From Erinaceus europaeus (lineage: Eukaryota > Chordata > Mammalia > Eulipotyphla > Erinaceidae), in NCBI RefSeq assembly GCF_950295315.1, contig NC_080171.1, positions 91,683,516 through 91,747,515 of the forward strand: a stretch of DNA of 64,000 nt. Direction: 5' to 3'. The notes under the pieces were generated by a model, which ran no database searches, had not been told where the DNA came from, and saw only the letters and a program-made list of their open reading frames with translations. The position numbers and the translations under genes were made by a program. Positions 1-11,249 of the stretch are shown piece after piece. Each line of letters starts with the position of its first letter. Position 1 is the stretch's first letter.

Positions 1-256
1 TTTATTGCCTTTTGTTGCCCTTGTTTTATTGTTGTAGTTATTATCATTGTCATTGTTGTGTAGGACAGAGAGAAATGGAGAGAGGAGGGGAAGACAGAGA
101 GGGGGAGAGAAAGATAGACACCTGCAGACCTGCTTCACCGCTTGTGAAGCGACTCCCCTGTAGGTGGGGAGCCAGGGGCTCGAACCGGGATCCTTATGCT
201 GGTCCTTGAGCTTTGTGCCACGTGAGCTTAACCCGCTGCACTACTGCCAGACTCCC
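1..256 (-). repeat. SINE type A (ERI-like), 3' tail cut by window edge
   Basis: Reverse complement shows the tRNA-like head (A-box-like TAGTGCAGCGGG, B-box-like GGTTCGAGCCCC), the CCCACCTGCAGG linker, a CT-rich body and a CAACAA-type tail ending in GGGCAACAAAAG. Confidence 0.9.
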
Positions 257-427
257 ATTTGCTTATATTTTCTTAGAACTATTTGCATCTGTCTTCATGG
301 GGGGAAATTGGGCGGTCATAGTTCCTTTTCTTGTGACACCTTTGTCTTTTTTCCCCTCTGCCATCGTTTCTTGCAGGAGGTTGGCACCTAAACAATTCCA
401 CCACTTCCCAATGAATTCCTTTTTTTA

Positions 428-593
428 AAAGATAAAAGGTGAGAGACAAAGAAGAGGTAAAGAAGGACCATAACAATGCTCCACAACTTGTGAAACTTCC
501 TCTTAGCACGGTTTCCCATGTGGCCCAGGGCTAAAATCCATGTTTGCACACGGCAAAGTGTATGTTCTATCAGCTGAACTATCTCCTAGCCCT
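428..593 (-). repeat. SINE type E, degenerate
   Basis: Purine-rich body, then a head ending with the reverse-oriented sequence GAACTATCTCCTAGCCC. It resembles the copies at 880 and 41905. Confidence 0.5.
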
Positions 594-879
594 GTTTTGT
601 CTAGTTTCCACATCAAAGTAGTGGGGAATTATTGTCTCTTTCTCAACATTCCTGAGTTTACATGGTATTAATATTATCTCTTCTTTCAATATGATCTTAC
701 TATTTTTTTATCCTCTCCTTACTTTGAGTTACTTCTCCTTGTCTAAACTTGCCTAATTTTTATTAATACAGAATCTTAGGTCATTCAAGATCTTCCCTCT
801 CTTCTAATATAGGTATTCAGTGTACTGTATTTCCCTCTCAGCACTGATTCCCCTTTACCCTACAAATTAATGTATCTGT
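594..879. other. Nothing recognised
   Basis: AT/CT-rich sequence with no open frame or repeat that I recognise. Confidence 0.4.
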
Positions 880-1030
880 TTTTGTCACTGCTAGACCTCA
901 CTGCTCTGGGATGAGGGAAAGGGAGAGGGAAAGGTAGTACAGCACCACCAAAGTTTCCCTCAGTGCAATGGGGGCCAGGTCTCATTCATGGCAAAGCAAG
1001 CACACTGATAAGAAATTTTAGCCCCTGGAT
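880..1030 (-). repeat. SINE type E
   Basis: Same layout as 41905-42096: a GGGAGAGGGAAAGG body, then GGGGCCAGGTCTCATTC, ending TTTTAGCCCC. Confidence 0.55.
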
Positions 1031-1129
1031 ATGCTTATAATATGTGATTATAATTTGATTTTGATGCACTTATAAGTAGGCCTCTATATAGGACAGAATG
1101 ACCAAAAATGTAATAAAAGGTTAAGAATG

Positions 1130-1990
1130 TGTAGAAGGTCTGAGACAATGCAGACAGAAACGGAGAATGGCCTTCACTGGGTGATTGAGTGATAGATAAC
1201 AATTCGAGATGATCGAGGTCACTGAGAAGGCCCCAACTCAGAGCAGAGGGCCAAGAAAGTAAAATGTTTGAATATAGAAAAAGCAAAAGCAAATGTCCCA
1301 GCCTTCCTACAAGGCACCCCCACCTTCCCCAGTGGTGCATCTTTTTTTGTCTCCAGGGTTGTCACTGGAGCTTGTTGCCTGCACCACGAATCCACTGCTC
1401 CTGGAGGCCATTTTTTCCTTTTTGTTGCCCTTGTTGTAGTTGTTATTGTTGTCATAGTTGTTGTTGTTGTTGGCTAGGACAGAGGGAAATGGAGAGAGGA
1501 GGAGAAGACAGAGAGGAGGAGAGAAAGACAGACACCTACAGACCAGCTTCACCGCCTGCAAGGCAAACCTCCTGCAGGTGGGGAGCAGGGGGCTCCAACC
1601 CAAATCCTTAACACTGGCCCTTGTGCTCTGCACCACTTGAGTTCAACCTGCTGCGCTACCACGGGACTCCCCCAGTGGTGTAACTTAATGCTGAGGCTAA
1701 ACTTTCCCAGACACAGCTATGCAGGAAAGATAACAGTAACTAAGGCAACCAGACCCTGAGCAATGGGTACAAGTCCCACCCCTTCAGCTTGCAGCCTCTG
1801 CTTCTGTAATGACACTTTTTGCTCTCAAGCCTGCATTCCCTATATAAGCTTGTATTGTCCCTTTGTTTGAGGTCAGAGTTATCGGAATGATATGAGCTCC
1901 TGGCCCGCAAGTAAATAAAAGACTCCTTTCTTCATCCACCCACCTCGGCTTCAGTCATCTTGATTATTAATAGAGCTCCTTAACACACTA
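1130..1990 (+). mobile_element. Solo LTR-like element (ERV), split by a SINE
   Basis: The right part (1671-1990) has the order of a retroviral LTR: a CCCTATATAAGC promoter-like box near 1840, AATAAA near 1915 followed by a CT-rich stretch, and a terminus ending TTAACA near 1987. No internal retroviral genes are adjacent, so it is a solo LTR or fragment. An A-type SINE splits it at 1339-1670. The left boundary is not resolved. The family is not recognised. Confidence 0.5.
1339..1670 (-). repeat. SINE type A with extended 3' end, inside the LTR-like element
   Basis: Reverse-oriented A-type SINE that keeps the longer 3' segment (GCCTCCAGGAGCAGTGGATT on its own strand). Flanked by CCCAGTGGTG at about 1328-1337 and 1671-1680, a target-site duplication. 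Confidence 0.85.
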
Positions 1991-2020
1991 TCCAGGTGAG
2001 CCATTTTGCTAGCCTCACCC
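1985..2020 (-). repeat. Fragment of SINE type E
   Basis: CACTATCCAGGTGAGCCATT followed by TTGCTAGCC matches the head end of E-type SINEs seen at 42060 and 43495. Confidence 0.4.
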
Positions 2021-2026
2021 CCCTTT

Positions 2027-2309
2027 TTTTAATATTTATTTTATTTATTTATTCCCTTTTGTTGCCCTTGCTGTTTTATTGTTGTAGTTATTATTGTTGT
2101 TGTCGTTGTTGGATAGGACAGAGAGAAATGGAGAGAGGAGGGGAAGACAGAGAGGAGGAGAGAAAGATAGACACCTGCAGACCTGCTTCACTGCTTGTGA
2201 AGTGACTCCCTTGCGGGTGGAGAGCTGGGGGGCTTGAACTGGGATCTTTAAGCCGGTCCTTGTGCTTTGCGCCACCTGCACTTAACCCGCTGCACTACTG
2301 CCCGACTCC
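2027..2309 (-). repeat. SINE type A
   Basis: Full A-type SINE from a TTTATTTATTCCC tail to the ACTGCCCGACTCC head. Confidence 0.9.
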
Positions 2310-2348
2310 AATGAGACATTTTCAAATGCCTTCCCCTACACCAAACAG

Positions 2349-2565
2349 GTTATTATTGTTGTCGTTGTTGGATAGGACAGAGAGAAATGGAGAGAGAAGG
2401 AGAAGACAGAGAGGAGGAGAGAAAGATAGACACCTGCAGACCTGCTTCACCGCCTGTGAAGCGACTCCCCTGCAGGTGGGGAGCCGGGGTTTGAACCGGG
2501 ATCCTTATGCCAGTCCTTGTGCTTTGAGCCACCTGCGCTTAACCCGCTGCGCTACATCCCGACTC
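2349..2565 (-). repeat. SINE type A, 3' tail missing
   Basis: Begins in TTATTATTGTTGTCGTTG and runs to the tRNA-like head (CGCTACATCCCGACTCC). The outer TTCCCTTTTGTTGCC part is absent. Confidence 0.85.
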
Positions 2566-2888
2566 CCCCCCCCCCTTTTTTTGTTAAAGATGTATTCCAT
2601 GAAAGAAAAAGAAACACCACAGTAGCATTCTGGCATATATGGTAACAAGGGTAGAACCGCCAGTCTCATGCTTGCAAATCCAGATTGCTACCACTGTGCC
2701 ACCCTCAGAGCTTACATACTACAAATTTTAAATTTAAAATGTTTTCATTCTGGCTGGGGAGATAGCGTAAAAATTATGGTAAAGATTTTCATGCCGGAGG
2801 CTCCACAGTTCCAGGTTTAATCCCTAGTACCATCAGAAACCAGAACTGAGCTGTGCTCTGATCTCTCATTAAAAATAAATAAAATGGG

Positions 2889-3208
2889 GGGGGGGGCAGG
2901 TGGTACTGCAGCGAGTTAAGGGCACGTGGTGTGAAGCGCAAGGTCCGGCGCAAGGAACCGGGTTAGCGTCCCGGCTCTCCACCTGCAAGAGGGTGACTTC
3001 ACAAGTGGGGAAGCAGGTCTGCAGGTGTCTATCTCTCTGGCTCTCTGTCTTCCTTCCCCTTCTTTCTCAATTTCTCTCTGTTCTAACCAACAACAACAGC
3101 AATAACAATAATAACAACAAAGGCAAGAAAAATGGGGGAAAATGGCATCCAGGATCTGTGGATTCGAGTACAGGCACCAAGCCCCAATGATATCCCTGGA
3201 GGGGGAAA
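2889..3208 (+). repeat. SINE type A with extended 3' end
   Basis: Head GCAGGTGGTACTGCAGCG, CT body, (AATAAC)n, then GCACCAAGCCCCAATGATA and an A-rich tail. Confidence 0.85.
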
Positions 3209-3324
3209 AAAAGAAAAAGAGAAAGAAAAAAAAAATGTCTTCATTCTGCATCAGTTCAATATATGTCTAGTTATTTCCTTCTCTTTCTTCTCTGACCTAT
3301 GAACATGCTAGCTTTTTGTTTTTG

Positions 3325-3655
3325 TTTTTGTTTTTTTGCCTCCAGGGTTCTCTCTGGGACTCAGTGCCTGCACTACGAATCCACTGCTCCTGGAGGCCTT
3401 TTTTCCATTTTATTACCTTGTTGTTACCCTTGTTGTCCTTATTATCACTGCTGTTGTTGATGCTGGATAGGACAGAGAGAAATCGAGAGAGGAGGGGAGA
3501 CAGAGAAGGGAAGAGAAAGATAGACACCTGCAGACCTGCTTCACTGCCTGTGAAGCAACCCGGCCTGAAGGTGGGGAGCTGGGGGGGCTGGAACCGGATC
3601 CTTTAACGCTGGTCCTTGCATTCATGTGCGCTTAACCCGCGCTACTGCTCCACGC
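3325..3655 (-). repeat. SINE type A with extended 3' end
   Basis: Reverse-oriented. Flanked by ACATGCTAG(C)TTTT at about 3303 and 3661, a target-site duplication. Confidence 0.85.
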
Positions 3656-3689
3656 CCTAAAACATGCTAGTTTTAATGTATTTAAGAAC

Positions 3690-4015
3690 TCCCATGTATT
3701 TTATTATTAATTTATTACTAATTTCTAGCTTAATTCCACTGTGGTCAGTGAACATATTTTGTATGATTTAATATTTTTACCATATTTTAAGGTCCAGTCT
3801 ACAGTCTATTTTGGCAAGTGTTCTTCATGCTATTGAATGGAATGTATATTGTTATTGGGTGCTTTTGTCAATTAAATCTAGTTGGCTACAGTGTTGTTCA
3901 GGTGGTCTAGATCCTTACTGGTTTTCTGTCTACTTGTTCTATGTGCTACTGAGAGAGGAGTTGCAATTTGCAACTATAATTGGGATTTTACCTATTTCTC
4001 TTTTTAGCATCATTA
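3690..4015 (-). mobile_element. Ancient L1 ORF2 fragment
   Basis: The plus strand reads AATTCCACTGTGGTCAGTGA, then GTCTATTTTGGCAAGTGTTC and GGTGGTCTAGATCC. This resembles the antisense of older mammalian L1 ORF2. Heavily diverged, no open frame. Confidence 0.55.
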
Positions 4016-4079
4016 TTGCTGCACACTGGACTCCCCAGGCTAGTCAGGACAAACAGTGAGACTAAGAGGCACTTGGGAG

Positions 4080-4550
4080 ACTAATAAGTGTGTTTATTTA
4101 TGCTAGCAGGTCCAGCTTAGAATTGCTCCCAGAAAACCTGAGTCCCTGATGGGATCAGAAGCAGGCTTTTATCTGTGGTTAGCAGGGGCTGGCTACTTGT
4201 GGGGCACGGCTGGCAGGAAGGTGCTGCCTGTGGGTAGCTACAGATGGTTTCACAGAAGCAGAATTTAGCTGTTGGGATGGAAACTTTCAAACTTTGCAGG
4301 TTGCTTTCCTTTCCCCCCTTGACCCAGTTTGTCAGGGCTGCAGCAACTTGGCTTTGACTTCTCTGTGCCTGCTGCCTCCTCATCAGCCTTTGCTTCATGT
4401 ACTCTGAAGTTCTACTATTAAGTGCCTAGCTATCTGAGATCGTTATATTTGTGTGACTGATTTATTGTGTTACTGTTGTGAGATAAAATATGGTGGATCT
4501 GTTTTTCTTTAGTATAAGTTATATTACATGCCAATCATTTTCTGTATGAT
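4080..4550. other. Nothing recognised
   Basis: No repeat or credible coding frame recognised. The minus frame at 4117-4398 lacks known domains and I do not consider it a gene. Confidence 0.4.
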
Positions 4551-4554
4551 TATT

Positions 4555-4750
4555 ATTTTTAAAATTTCTTTATTGGGGGATTAACAGTTTATAGTCAACA
4601 GTAAAATACAATAGTTTATACATGTGTACCATTTCTCAATTTTCCACATAACAATTTAACCCCCACTAGGTCCTTCTCTGCCATCATGTTCCAGGATGTG
4701 AGTCTTCACCCTGCCCCCCAGAGTCTTACTTTGGTGCAGTACACCAAAAA
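4555..4750 (-). mobile_element. L1 3' end, 5'-truncated
   Basis: Reverse complement of the young L1 3' terminus seen at 61030-61235: TTTCTTTATTGGGG, then CCCCCACTAGGTCCT, ending at TTTGGTGCAGTACACC. Confidence 0.75.
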
Positions 4751-4771
4751 AAATTTAATTACCTTTATTTA

Positions 4772-5077
4772 TTTATTTATTTATTTATTTTAAAATTTTA
4801 ATATATTTATTTATTTTCCCTTTGGTTGCCCTTGTTGTTTTTCATTGTTGTTGTAGTTAATTGTTGCTGTTATTGATGTCGTCGTTGTTAGGACAGAGAG
4901 AAATGGAGAGAAGAGGGGAAGACAGAGGGGGGAGAGAAAGACACCTGCAGACCTGCTTCACCACCTGTGAAGTGACTCCCCTGCAGGTGGGGAGCCAGGG
5001 GCTCAAACCGGGATGCTTACGCCGGTCCTTGTGCTTTGCACCACATGCGCTTAACCCGCTGCACTACCACCCGACTG
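4772..5077 (-). repeat. SINE type A
   Basis: A-type SINE with a long (TTTA)n tail and head ending CTACCACCCGACTG. Confidence 0.88.
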
Positions 5078-5153
5078 TCTATTTATTTATTTATTGGATA
5101 GAGACAGCCAGAAATCGAAAGGGAATTAGGTGATAGAGAGGGAGAGAGACAAA
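5078..5153 (-). repeat. Fragment of SINE type B
   Basis: TTTATTGGATAGAGACAGCC followed by a GA-rich stretch: the 3' half of a reversed B-type SINE. Confidence 0.5.
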
Positions 5154-5307
5154 GTCTTGAGTTCAACCCCCAGTATCCCATGTGTCTTCTGAGTGATACT
5201 CTGGTTCTCTCTCTTTCTCATTCTCTCTAAATAAATTCTAAATTTAAATCTAAATCTAAATTTAAATTTAAGTATCTCTAAATAAATTCTCTCTAAATAA
5301 ATCTGTA

Positions 5308-5512
5308 AAATTATTTTATTTATGTGTTTGGTAGAGATAGAGAGAAATCAACAAGGGAAGGGGGAGATAGATAGACAGACAGATCAACAGACACCTGTAG
5401 CACTACTTCATCACATATGAAGCTTTCTCCCTCAAGCGTGGACCAGGGGTGTGAACCTGAGTCCTTGTGCATTACAGCATGTGAACTTTACCAGATGCAC
5501 CACCATTCAGTT
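5308..5512 (-). repeat. SINE type B
   Basis: Tail, GA-rich body, ACACCTGTAGCACTACTTCA, and a head ending CCAGATGCACCACC. Confidence 0.75.
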
Positions 5513-5549
5513 TGAAAAAAATAAATCTTAAAAAAAAAGCTCATCATGC

Positions 5550-5735
5550 AGAGCTGGGCAATGGTGCATCTGGCTGAGTACACACATGTTACAATGTACA
5601 AGGACTTAGGTTCAAGTCCCCAGTCCTCATCAATAGGCAGAAGCTTCACAAGAAAAAGAGCAGTGTTGCAAGTGTCTCTCCTCCTCTCCATCTCCTCTCC
5701 TCCTCTCAATTTCTGCCTGTTCTATCAAATAAACA
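5550..5735 (+). repeat. SINE type B
   Basis: AGCTGGGCAATGGTGCATCT head, B-box-like GGTTCAAGTCCCC, CT-rich body, ATCAAATAAAC tail. Confidence 0.75.
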
Positions 5736-5740
5736 TTTTA

Positions 5741-5979
5741 GAGGTTTGGCAGTGGCATACCTGGTTAAATGCACATAGTACTAAGCACAAGGATTTGCAT
5801 AAGGATCCCAGTTCAAGCCCTGACTTCCCCCCTGCGGGGGGGGGGTCAATTCCTCTCAATTTCTCTCTGTTATGTCCAATAAAATGGGGGGGGGAACTGG
5901 TCACCAGGAGCAATGAATTCATAGTGAGTGCAGGCACCAAGTCACAGTGATAACTTTGGAGGCAAGCAAACAAAAAACA
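5741..5979 (+). repeat. SINE type A-like with internal deletion
   Basis: Head with GGTTAAATGCACATAG and CAGTTCAAGCCC. The middle is reduced to a G-run, followed by the extended 3' end (GCACCAAGTCACAGTGATAA). Confidence 0.7.
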
Positions 5980-6039
5980 TTTTAAATGTATGTATATTCA
6001 CTGTTATTTTAGTATGTGTATATGACAGTGTCAAAAAGA

Positions 6040-6190
6040 ATACAATGAGTGATGCAGTGGATAAAGCACTGGACTCTCAAACATGAGGTCACAAGTTCAA
6101 TCCCGGGCAGCACATATATAAGAGTGATGTTTGGTTCTTTCTCTCCTCCTATATTTCTCACAAATAAATGCAATCTTTAAAAAAGAAAAC
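6040..6190 (+). repeat. SINE type C
   Basis: GATGCAGTGGATAAAGCACT, B-box-like AAGTTCAATCCC, then TTTCTCTCCTCC and an A-rich tail. Confidence 0.75.
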
Positions 6191-6199
6191 AGTGAAAGC

Positions 6200-7276
6200 C
6201 CATGTGCTTACACATTACTTAAGAGAGAACATAACCACCTACCCTGGCGCTCAAGGAAGACTGGTCTGGAAATGAGTGCAGCCTAGAATGTTCCTAACTG
6301 TGACCATGAACTGTGAGCTCAGACTAACAGAGACTCAGGTTATACAGGCTCCTGTGTCAAATATGAATATATATAGACCCTGTGTCAGGTTGATTGGGTA
6401 AAAAGTTAATTTTACTCACAGATCTTCTTTAATATTGAAAGCTACTCTCTGCCCTAATACAATTTTCTAGCCCTAGTCTCAACTCTGACACCATCTTCCT
6501 AGACAGTATTTTTGTCCAACACCATGCTAGCTATCACACTTAAGCAAAAACTGTAAAAGTCATAGACCCCAAGGAACATAACTAAAATAAGCTTCCTTAC
6601 TCTTTCCATCATTAAATTCCCTATCCTCATATGCTCTGTTTCTAATTTTGGTTCCTGTTTATTAATCATTTTGTGCTGTTTGATATCTTACCACCTTTCA
6701 ACCACCAAGTTGCAGATGCTACCATGAGTCCATCCTGACTTCCCTGCGCAGATGACCTCACCAATGTATCCCCGGAACCTCACCTCTTCAGACCCCTGCC
6801 CCAATAGGGAAAGATATAAACAGGCTGGGAGTGTGGATTGACCTGTCGATGCCCATGCCCAGTGGAGAAGCAATTGCAGAAGCCACAACTCCCTCCTTTT
6901 CCATCCCATAAAGAATTCTGGTCTAAACTGCCAGACAGGGAGAAATGATAGAGGAAGATGACCAGCGAACTCTGAACTCCAACTCCACCAGGACCCAGAA
7001 AGAGAAGAGGAATAAAGGAAGGACATTAGGAATTAGTACTAGGTGAGATGTGACTTGGAAAGGAAGAGAAGATGGGACCATGGGGGAAAAAAAGGATATA
7101 TATATATTTGTAGAAATATTGGTTAACCCCTATCTGTGAACATGGGAGAACAACTGTAGCTTCCAATGGAGGGTATGGGAATACAGAACTCTGGTGTTGG
7201 GAACAGTGTGGAATTATACCTATTATAATTCTGTAAATCAGTATTAAGTCATTAATAAAATTAAAATAAATAAAAA
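6200..7276 (+). mobile_element. L1 long-type 3'UTR, 5'-truncated
   Basis: The region near 6250-6300 is the complement of the L1 3'UTR at 13900-13975. It ends with ATGGGAATACAGAACTCTGG and AATAAAATTAAAATAAAT. Contains no ORF2. Confidence 0.7.
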
Positions 7277-7439
7277 AGTTGTATCACAGAAGAAAAAAAA
7301 AGAAAAGAAAGAACATGACCACTGTCTTTGAAGTCATCCTTGTCACCCTTCTAAAGTCATCTTTATTATAGAACTAATCACTACTTTATTTTCTTTATAT
7401 TCCTATCCAACTTTATTATTGCATCTTCAATTTTGGCCC

Positions 7440-7690
7440 ATTTATCTACATAACTTTTTTGGTTGTTGCTTAATGTTGAGCTTTTTAGATTCATCCATAC
7501 TGTTATATATAGCTGTAATTTATCTTGTGTAACCACATACAACTACATTGAAAGTATATGAGTAAACCATAATTTATCCTTTTACTAAAAGATATTTGAA
7601 AGGTTCTCAATTGTTATAAATGATACAGCAGTAAAAAAAATTTTTTTTTTTTGAAATGTGGGCTATGGTACACATACCTAGCAATTTCTG
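7440..7690 (-). mobile_element. Ancient L1 3' fragment
   Basis: The antisense pattern (TTATCCTTTTACTAAAAGAT, GTTATAAATGATAC, ACATACCTAGCAATTT) resembles the C-terminal ORF2/3' region of old mammalian L1s. Confidence 0.4.
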
Positions 7691-8110
7691 TAGACTAGGA
7701 TCAGGTGGTGACTCACTTGGTAGAGTACACGCATTACCATGAGGAAAGACCTAGGTTCAAGTCCTCCAATCCTCACCTATAGGGGTGAAACTTCCCAAGC
7801 AGTAGAGCAGTACTGCAGGTATCTTTCCTTTCATGTCTCTCTTTCTTTCCCTGTCTCTCAGCTCTGTAAAAAAGTAGAAGGAAATAAAGGCTTCCGGAAG
7901 GGTAGAGCCATGGAGGCTCTAAGCCTCAGCTCTTTTTTTTCTTTTTTTTCTTTTAACCAGAGCACTGACTGATCTGCTCTAGCTTATGGTGGTTCGGGGA
8001 ATTGAACCTGAGACTTTGGAGCCTCAGGCATAAGAGTCTCTTTGCATAACCATTATGCTATCTACCCCCACTCTAAGCCCCAGCTCCAACTCTGGTGACA
8101 AAAGGGAAAA
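7690..8110 (+). repeat. SINE type B with extended 3' end, interrupted by a D-type SINE
   Basis: The head and CT-rich body occupy 7690-7916. The 3' part resumes at 8071 (CCCCAGCTCCAACTCTGG). The interruption is the reversed D-type SINE at 7934-8070. Confidence 0.7.
7934..8070 (-). repeat. SINE type D nested in B-type SINE
   Basis: Poly-T, ACCAGAGCACTG, GAATTGAACCTGAG, and a head ending TAACCATTATGCTATCTACC. Direct repeats CTCTAAGCC(T/C)CAGCTC lie at 7917-7932 and 8071-8086. Confidence 0.88.
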
Positions 8111-8128
8111 GGGACAAAATGAAAGTTT

Positions 8129-10942
8129 CTTTTTTTTTAATTTATTTTTTTATTTAAGAAAGGATACATTAACAAAACCATAGGGTAGGAGGGGTACAAC
8201 TCCACACAATTCCCACCGCCCAATCTCCATATCACACCCTCTCCCCTGATAGCTTTCCCACTCTCTATCCCTCTGGGAGCATGGACCCAGGGTCATTGTG
8301 GGTTGCAGAAGGTGGAAGGTCTGGCTTCTGTAATTGCTTCCCCGCTGAACATGGACGTTGACTGGTCGGTCCATACTCCCAGTCTGCCTCTCTCTTTCCG
8401 TAGTAGGGTGAGTCTGGGGAAGCGGAGCTCCAGGACACATTCGAGGGGTCTTCAGTCCCAGGAAGCCTGGCCGGCATCTTGATGGCATCTGGAACTTGGT
8501 GGCTGAAAAGAGAGTTAACATACAAAGCCAAACAAATTGTTGAGCAATCATGGACCCAAAGGTTGGAATAGTGGAGAGGAAGTGTTGGGGGGTTACTCAC
8601 TGCGAACTCTAGTGTACTTCTGCTTTCAGGTATATATTTTGCACTTGTTTATGGATACGTGTGAAAATATGCTCTCTCTCACAGAACCTGGTCTATATCT
8701 AGGTTTTGGGACTTTGTTAGAAAGTGATCCACCTGGGATGGAATTAGAGAATGCTATGAAAGGAAAGGTCTCACCCGAGTAATGAAGCTGAAGGGTTGTC
8801 GTTCCACACCTGAAGTCTCTGGACACAGTCTGAGCTGAAGCATGTTGAGGTGGCAATCGTTGTGTTGATGAGGTTGCGATCGGCTGATGCAATATTATTT
8901 GATATGGATTGGGAGAGGCATGCGGGAAAGTGGGCCCTATCCTAAGGTTCCAGGACTGGGGGAAATATAGGCTCTTTAGTGGAGATGTGAGGTTCCTGCT
9001 GTCTTAGGGTTCAAAAAGACAATGAATAGTTAATGTTATCATCACATTATTTGGTAATTGGGTTAACTTTGAAAAGTCCTTTTGTTAGGGTTTGCCGTAT
9101 AGTACCCAGTATCTTGTAAATAGCTGTGCCACTGGTTGCCTCTGATCTACTTGGTCTAGGCTTTTGAGAGAGTCTGCATATCAAATACACAGCCTATATA
9201 TTAAGAAGACTCAGTCTGTGTTTTAAAAACTTTGAGACATACACTTAATTTTCCCCCGTCATATTAATTAACTAGTGATTTATATGACTACACTTTACTA
9301 GGAGTGTACATAAACACCATTCCCACCACCAGAAGACTGTGTCCCATCCCACCCACCCACCCCCATCCCCCACTGGCCCAGGAAGCCACATGTCTACCCC
9401 TCACCACAGGGTTTTTACTTTGGTGCCCTACTGACAATTTGGTCAGGTCCTGCTTTTAGTTTCCCTTTCAGATCTTCTTTCTCAACTTCTGTTGATGAGT
9501 GGGATCATTCCATACTCATCTTTATCTTTCTGACTTAGCTCACTTAACATAATTCCTTCTAGCTCTGTCCAAGATGGGTCAGAGAAGGTGGGTTCATTGT
9601 TCTTGATAGCTGTATAGTATTCCATTGTGTATATATACCACAGCTTTCTCAGCCACTCATCTGTTGTTGGGCACCTGGGTTACTTCCAGGTTTTAGCTAT
9701 TATGAATTGTGCTGATATGAACATAGGAGTACACACCTCTTTTTGGTCGGGTGTTATGGAATCCTTGGGGTATCACCCCAGGAGAGGAATTACTGGGTCA
9801 TATGGTAGGTCCATGTCTAGCCTTGTGAGAGTTCTCCAGACTGCTCTCCACAGAGGCTGGACCAATTTACATTCCCACCAGCAATGCAAAAGGGTTCCTC
9901 TGTCCCCACAGCCTCTCCAGCATTTGTTGCTGCTGTCCTTTTTGATGTATGCCATTCTTACAGGAGTGAGGTGGTATCTCAATGTTGTGTTAATTTGCAT
10001 TTCTCTGACAATCAGTGACCTGGAGCAGTTTTTCATATGTTTGTTAGCCTTTTGGATCTCCTCTGAGGTGAATGTTTTGTTCATATCCTCTGCCCATTTT
10101 TGGATGGGGTCATTTGCTTTTTTGGTGCTAAGTTTGCTGAGCTCTTTATATATTTTGGTGATTAGTTTCTTGTCTGATGTCTGGCATGTGAAGATCTTCT
10201 CCCATTCTGTGAGGGGTCTCTTTGTTTGTTTAATAGTTTCTTTGGATGTGCAGAAGCTTTTCAATTTGATGCAGTCCCACTGGTTTGTTTCTGCTTTAGT
10301 CTTTCTTGCAATTGGGTTTATTTCATCAAAGATATCCTTGAGGTATAGGTGGGAAAGTGTTTTACCAATGTTTTCCTCTAAGTATTTGATAGTTTTCTGG
10401 TCTAACATGCAGGTCTTTGAATCCATTTGGAGTTGATTTTTGTTTCTGGTGAGATAAAGTGGTTCAATTTCATTCTTCTGCATGTTACAATCCAGTTTTC
10501 CCAGCACCATTTATTAAAGAGAACCTCCTTCTTCCATTTAATGCTTTGGGCCCCCTTATCAAAGATTAGATGTCCATAGGTATGGGGATTTATTTCTGGG
10601 CTTTCAATTCTGTTCCACTGGTCTGTGTGCCTATTTTTGTTCCAGTACCATACTGTTTTGATGATGATGGCTTTATAATATAGTTTGAGATCTGAGAGTG
10701 TGATGCCTCCATTTCTGTTTCTTTTCCTCAAGATGGTTTTGGCAATTCTAGGTGTTTTTGTGTTCCAGATAAATGATTGTAGTGTTTGTTCTATTCTCTT
10801 AAAGAAGCTTGGTGGAACTTTGATGGGTATTGCATTAAATTTGTATATGGCTCTGGGGAGAATATTCATTTTGATGATATTTATTCTTCCAATCCATGAG
10901 CATGGAATGTCTTTCCATTTCTTGGTATCTAATTTCTTGGAC
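8129..10942 (-). mobile_element. L1: C-terminal ORF2 plus about 1.4-kb 3'UTR
   Basis: Minus-strand L1, 5'-truncated near 10942. ORF2 remnants run from about 10930 to 9640. They include [47 protein letters not shown], and [20 protein letters not shown] near 9900. The frame is broken near 10500 and again after 9773. The 3'UTR then runs to a T-run (poly(A) on the element strand) at about 8129. It ends in the same terminus as the elements at 13590, 45504 and 56617. Plus-strand open frames across it are antisense shadows. Confidence 0.9.
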
Positions 10943-11022
10943 TAATTACCAGAAGTGGAATTGCTTATGTATCTTCAGAATATCCCATTTTTCTTCACTT
11001 TGATTTTGTTTTTAATAATTCT

Positions 11023-11249
11023 TTTATTATTAATTAATTAATTAATTAATTATTGGATAGAGATAGAGAGAAATTGAGAGGAGTGGGGGAGATAGAGTGG
11101 GAGAGGAAGACAGAGAGACACCTGCAGCCCTACTTCACCACTTGTGAAGCTTGCCCCCTACAGGCGGGGACCAGGGGCTTGAGCCTGGGACCTTGTGCAT
11201 TGGAATGTGTGCGCTTCACCAGGTGTGTCACTTCTTCTTCTGGCCCCTC
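11023..11249 (-). repeat. SINE type B
   Basis: (TTAA)n tail, GGATAGAGATAGAGAGAAAT, CACCTGCAGCCCTACTTCAC, and a head ending CCAGGTGTGTCAC. Confidence 0.85.

Noticed and set aside
4117..4398. 93-codon minus-strand frame in otherwise unannotated sequence
   Set aside because: No recognisable domain, splice context or homologue known to me; length is within chance.
5546..5950. 134-codon open frame
   Set aside because: Runs across two adjacent SINEs with no domain and no coding signature.
9627..10436. Long plus-strand open frame (269 codons)
   Set aside because: It is the antisense of L1 ORF2. The minus-strand translation has clear L1 motifs.
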